This document shows positions 7,396-9,286 of a DNA stretch of 9,286 bases, piece after piece. The DNA is from an uncultured Candidatus Competibacteraceae bacterium (lineage in GTDB: Bacteria; Pseudomonadota; Gammaproteobacteria; Competibacterales; Competibacteraceae), in contig CALMNY010000322.1 of NCBI GenBank assembly GCA_937872125.1, positions 1 to 9,286 of the forward strand, written 5' to 3'. The stretch's first letter is position 1; every line of letters begins with the position of its first letter. Made by a program: the position numbers and the translations under genes. A model generated the notes under the pieces. The model saw only the letters and a list, made by a program, of their open reading frames with translations. It did no database searches and was not told the origin of the DNA.

Positions 7396-7896
7396 ATGGC
7401 CAGCGTTAATAAAGTCATTCTGATCGGCAATCTGGGCAAAGACCCGGAAGTGCGTTATATGCCTAGCGGCAAGGCGGTCGCCAACGTTACCCTCGCCACT
7501 AATGAGAGCTGGAAGGACCGCAACACCGGTGAGAAGCAGGAACGCACCGAGTGGCATAACGTGGTGTTTTACAGCCCACTGGCGGAGATCGTCGGCCAGT
7601 ATCTGCGCAAGGGATCCTCGGTGTTCGTGGAGGGCCGCCTGCAAACCAGGAAATGGCAGGATAAAAATGGCCAGGATCGCTACACCACTGAAATCATCGC
7701 CAATGAAATGAAAATGCTGGGCGGGCGCAGTAGCGGTTCCGGCGGCAGCGCGCCGTTTCCGGCGGAAGGACCGGAGATGGATGCTACTTCTATGCCGAGA
7801 ACGCCGCAGGGGCCAGCGCCTGCGCGGCCACCGGTCGCCACACCACCTCATCCAGGGCCGGACAACGGCGGCTTTGATGACGATATTCCATTCTGA
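7396..7896 (+). CDS. ssb: Single-stranded DNA-binding protein
   Basis: Ssb coats single-stranded DNA in replication, recombination and repair, and recruits partners through its C-terminal tip. Residues 1-110 are the OB fold: [21 protein letters not shown] at the start, then [33 protein letters not shown] and [14 protein letters not shown] flexible Gly/Pro/Ala-rich linker leads to the acidic tip DDDIPF (161-166), which is the bacterial partner-binding tail. The length of 166 residues is usual. The start has only a weak upstream purine stretch (AGAGTAGA). I found no LexA box upstream, so SOS control of the E. coli kind is not supported by the sequence. Confidence 0.97.
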   Translation: MASVNKVILIGNLGKDPEVRYMPSGKAVANVTLATNESWKDRNTGEKQERTEWHNVVFYSPLAEIVGQYLRKGSSVFVEGRLQTRKWQDKNGQDRYTTEIIANEMKMLGGRSSGSGGSAPFPAEGPEMDATSMPRTPQGPAPARPPVATPPHPGPDNGGFDDDIPF

Positions 7897-7906
7897 TGCG
7901 GATGTG

Positions 7907-7937
7907 GCCGCCTCCGTCTTGGCGCTGTGGAGGCGGC
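7907..7937 (+). terminator. Hairpin terminator after ssb
   Basis: GCCGCCTCC (7907-7915) and GGAGGCGGC (7929-7937) make a perfect 9 bp GC-rich stem with a 13 nt loop, starting 10 bp after the ssb stop. The downstream T-rich stretch (GTTTATTCT, 7951-7959) is some distance away, so termination may be incomplete or assisted. Confidence 0.55.
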
Positions 7938-7998
7938 TGACGATTAGGCTGTTTATTCTAGCGATTTGCGTTACAAACAATCCCAGGGTAATTCTGGT

Positions 7999-8016
7999 TT
8001 CCCGATTGATCGGGAA
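7999..8016. promoter_or_regulatory. Palindrome upstream of the phasin-like gene
   Basis: TTCCCGAT (7999-8006) and ATCGGGAA (8009-8016) form an 8-2-8 inverted repeat about 57 bp before the ATG at 8074. The two-base centre suits a dimeric repressor site better than an RNA hairpin, although a TTCCCG stem with a six-base loop is possible. I see no clear -35/-10 pair beside it. Its function is unknown. Confidence 0.35.
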
Positions 8017-8073
8017 GAACGCCATGGTCGTGACGCCGACAACCGGCGCACACCCAAAACAGGTAATGCCACT

Positions 8074-8478
8074 ATGACAACCCAACCTGCCGATTCCACC
8101 CCTACGTCAACCTCACCCTTATTGCATGATTCCATGTACCAGTTTGGTATGGCCAGTTTGGGCGCTTGCGTCGCGGCGCAGCGGGAAACCCAGTGGATCA
8201 TGCAAACGCTGGTCGAACAAGGTCAGCATTTAAAAGCCGCCCTACTGGATAATCTGGCGCAGCGCGCGATCATCGCTGGGAACTGGGCTGAAGCTCTTGA
8301 TCATACCACCCTGACCTGGTGGGGTCAGGTCGAGCAGATTTCGCGGCTCCAGTTCGAACGGTTCCTGCATCAATGCGGTCTGGCTACCCAAGACGATTTA
8401 CGTGCGCTGGTGCAGAAACTCGATGACGTGAATCTCCGCGTCGCCGATCTGAGCGAAGATCTGGAAAAAACCGCCTGA
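8074..8478 (+). CDS. Small coiled-coil protein, possibly phasin-like
   Basis: The protein has 134 residues, no cysteine-based motifs except two isolated Cys, no signal peptide and no membrane segment. A Ser/Thr/Pro-rich N-terminus (about 18 residues) leads into a mostly helical body (MASLGACVAAQRETQWIMQ, then WWGQVEQISRLQFERFL). It ends in a heptad-like amphipathic helix (DDLRALVQKLDDVNLRVADL). The helical body followed by GLATQDDLRALVQKLDDV recalls phasins and other polyhydroxyalkanoate-granule proteins, where a Glu/Asp-x-x-x-L helix follows a short Pro/Gly turn. That is a resemblance, not a firm assignment. The start is set by AGGTAA (8061-8066), 7 nt before the ATG. The frame is open further upstream to 7966, but that part covers the palindrome and reads as non-coding. 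Confidence 0.75.
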   Translation: MTTQPADSTPTSTSPLLHDSMYQFGMASLGACVAAQRETQWIMQTLVEQGQHLKAALLDNLAQRAIIAGNWAEALDHTTLTWWGQVEQISRLQFERFLHQCGLATQDDLRALVQKLDDVNLRVADLSEDLEKTA

Positions 8479-8669
8479 TCCCTGGCTTCAGCTTACCCGG
8501 TGGGTTGCAATACCCCCCGGCTTGTTCTGAGGATCTAAAAACCCGCCCGCTGGGTTCGCAGCCCGGCGACGCTTCATCAATCTTCTGTTTTCTCGCATCC
8601 CAGCATCCCCCCGCAGTTCGTGCAGCACCTTCAGCAACTGCTCGATGGGGAATTGATATGAGCAAGAGC
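8479..8669. other. Spacer with possible relic of an operon junction
   Basis: No intact gene is visible here. On the + strand a frame is open without a start codon from 8539, ends in a plausible helix-like tail (FVQHLQQLLDGELI) and stops with TGA at 8659-8661. That stop overlaps an ATG (8658-8660) by the classic ATGA junction, and GGGG lies 7 nt before the ATG. The second frame reads MSKS and then runs into the end of the toxin-antitoxin relic, stopping at 8690. Two weak hairpins (8502-8515 and 8540-8556) lack T runs. Confidence 0.3.
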
Positions 8670-8804
8670 TTAGGGTGCCCGGTCGCGTAGTTCTTCACGA
8701 ATGACACGCCTGAGCGTGTCTTCCAAACGATCTTGCTGGATAGCCTGTTTCAAGGCTTCGTTGAGGAGAGTCTGGTAACCGCACCCGCCGGCGCGTTGCT
8801 TGAC
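8670..8804 (-). pseudogene. BrnA/CopG-type antitoxin C-terminal remnant fused to the toxin
   Basis: The last 44 residues of the relic (VKQRAGGCGYQTLLNEALKQ, then AIQQDRLEDTLRRVIREELR) match the C-terminal helices of the BrnA/CopG antitoxins that usually follow DUF497 genes, where GYQT(L/R)IN(E/D)AL is typical. The antitoxin's own start, its N-terminus and the beginning of its DNA-binding region are missing. The likely cause is an internal deletion that joined toxin codon 83 to the middle of the antitoxin gene near 8802-8804. Confidence 0.65.
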
Positions 8805-9053
8805 TTGCTCATTTTGCTCTGCCTTCCGCATCGAGATAACGCGGATTTCCTCATCGGTTTCGGCTGTTACGACCACGACCACTTCACCATTCAATAGACC
8901 CAGCGTGATGAAACGCTGCTCTCCATAGTGGAAACGCCGATCTTCGAAAGTCACATTGGCGTTTTATTCGATAATCTTAGGTGCATCCTCGAAGTCGAGT
9001 CCATGCTTTTTCAGGTTTGCAGCTTTCTTAGCAGGGTCGTAGAGATAGCGCAT
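8670..9053 (-). pseudogene. Decayed BrnT/BrnA-type toxin-antitoxin locus
   Basis: Read on the - strand from ATG at 9051-9053, the frame begins like a BrnT (DUF497) toxin: MRYLYDPAKKAANLKKHG, then LDFEDAPKIIE. It meets an in-frame TAA at codon 30 (8964-8966). The same frame resumes NANVTFEDRRFHYGEQRF, then LGLLNGEVVVVV and EEIRVISMRKAEQNEQ, the standard DUF497 core, with no frame shift. BrnT is a ribonuclease toxin of the RelE fold. Directly after NEQ, where BrnT normally has a few more residues and a stop, the frame continues into a BrnA/CopG-type C-terminus (GYQTLLNEALKQAIQQ). A 94-codon frame from GTG 8954 remains open but has no ribosome binding site and lacks the toxin N-terminus. Two lesions make this a pseudogene; an active, shortened product is unlikely. 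Confidence 0.78.
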
Positions 9054-9059
9054 AGTGGG

Positions 9060-9077
9060 TTATTATCCACATAATAA
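9060..9077. promoter_or_regulatory. Perfect AT-rich inverted repeat, possible antitoxin operator
   Basis: TTATTAT (9060-9066) and ATAATAA (9071-9077) are a perfect 7-4-7 inverted repeat, beginning 6 bp upstream of the toxin-relic start. BrnA-type antitoxins repress their own promoter, so an operator is expected here. On the - strand GATAAT and TATTAT are -10-like hexamers within the repeat. The assignment is inferred from position. Confidence 0.45.
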
Positions 9078-9099
9078 TACATATTTCACGCCACATTTA

Positions 9100-9128
9100 A
9101 TTACAAATATCCTTTGAATGACTATAAT
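9100..9128 (+). promoter_or_regulatory. Sigma-70-like promoter for the right-edge gene
   Basis: A perfect TATAAT (9123-9128) lies 17 bp after ATTACA (9100-9105, four of six matches to TTGACA). Transcription would start near 9135, giving a leader of about 27 nt before the ATG at 9162. The whole 9054-9160 spacer is strongly AT-rich, in contrast to the genes to the left. Confidence 0.6.
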
Positions 9129-9161
9129 TTTCACATCAAATAGACAGAATTTCAAAGAACC

Positions 9162-9286
9162 ATGAACTGGCTGACAAAATTTCTGTTCACACACACCCGC
9201 CAGACTATCCCGGATGGGCGTCCGCTGTACGCCTATAAGATGGGGGATACCACCTACGCAGATTTGCGAAGCCACTTCCATCAAGT
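9162..9286 (+). CDS. 5' end of an unrecognised gene, runs off the window
   Basis: The first 41 codons are visible, beginning MNWLTKFLFTHTRQTIPDG and continuing RPLYAYKMGDTTYADLRSHF; the frame is still open at the window end. It follows a good promoter and the codons look normal. The ribosome binding site is weak (AAAGAA at 9154-9159). The stretch DGRPLYAYKMGDTTYADLR looks like a small folded beginning with a helix, not a signal peptide. I do not recognise the family. Its place beside a toxin-antitoxin relic in AT-rich DNA suggests accessory, perhaps horizontally acquired, content. Confidence 0.6.
   Translation, partial: MNWLTKFLFTHTRQTIPDGRPLYAYKMGDTTYADLRSHFHQ

Noticed and set aside
8505..8690. 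61-codon ORF on the + strand from ATG 8505
   Set aside because: It lacks a ribosome binding site, and its product has no protein-like pattern; another frame in the same stretch gives the more plausible relic.
8952..8954. GTG as the real start of an intact 94-residue gene
   Set aside because: No ribosome binding site precedes it, and the upstream codons in the same frame encode the conserved BrnT N-terminus beyond a stop, showing it is the remainder of a broken gene.
9063..9284. 73-codon open frame on the - strand at the right edge
   Set aside because: It covers the AT-rich promoter region and lies antisense to the ORF at 9162, which has a promoter in front of it.
1..9286. CRISPR arrays, tRNA or rRNA genes, insertion sequences
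   Set aside because: I saw no regularly spaced direct repeats, no cloverleaf with a T-loop consensus, and no transposase or terminal inverted repeats in the window.

Overview
This 9.3 kb window is GC-rich chromosomal DNA with closely packed housekeeping genes, most likely from a gammaproteobacterium. The evidence is the cbb3-oxidase maturation genes (ccoI, ccoS), a BirA ligase domain resembling the E. coli protein, coaX instead of coaA, and hemE, aroB, aroK and ssb with proteobacterial-type motifs. A possible phasin-like gene would fit a polyhydroxyalkanoate-storing, Competibacter-like lineage, but that placement is a guess.

Layout. (1) 1-1613, + strand: the 3' part of a copper-transporting P-type ATPase (CcoI/FixI type), then ccoS, then a 33-residue single-helix protein (1457-1558) with a good ribosome binding site. 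A strong intrinsic terminator closes this unit. (2) 1640-3240, + strand: a BirA biotin ligase without the DNA-binding domain, overlapping coaX (type III pantothenate kinase) by 4 nt. (3) 3273-5496, + strand: hemE, a NUDIX hydrolase of the Ap4A-hydrolase type and a two-CBS-domain protein. The stretch after them holds short G-rich tandem repeats and a weak hairpin. (4) 5577-7205, - strand: aroK and aroB, convergent with the hemE group. (5) 7396-8478, + strand: ssb, a hairpin terminator, and a 134-residue coiled-coil protein that may be phasin-like. (6) 8479-9286: accessory DNA. It holds a possible relic of an operon junction, a decayed BrnT/BrnA-type toxin-antitoxin locus on the - strand, an AT-rich region with a perfect inverted repeat and a TATAAT promoter, and the 5' end of an unrecognised gene running off the window.

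How the genes fit together: CcoI and CcoS serve assembly of the high-affinity terminal oxidase, and HemE supplies tetrapyrrole precursor for haem. BirA and CoaX supply biotinylated carboxylase and coenzyme A. AroK and AroB are shikimate-pathway enzymes, and Ssb acts in DNA replication and repair. No complete novel defence or mobile system is visible. The observations most worth following are the small membrane protein after ccoS, the toxin-antitoxin relic, and the truncated gene at the right edge with its own promoter.
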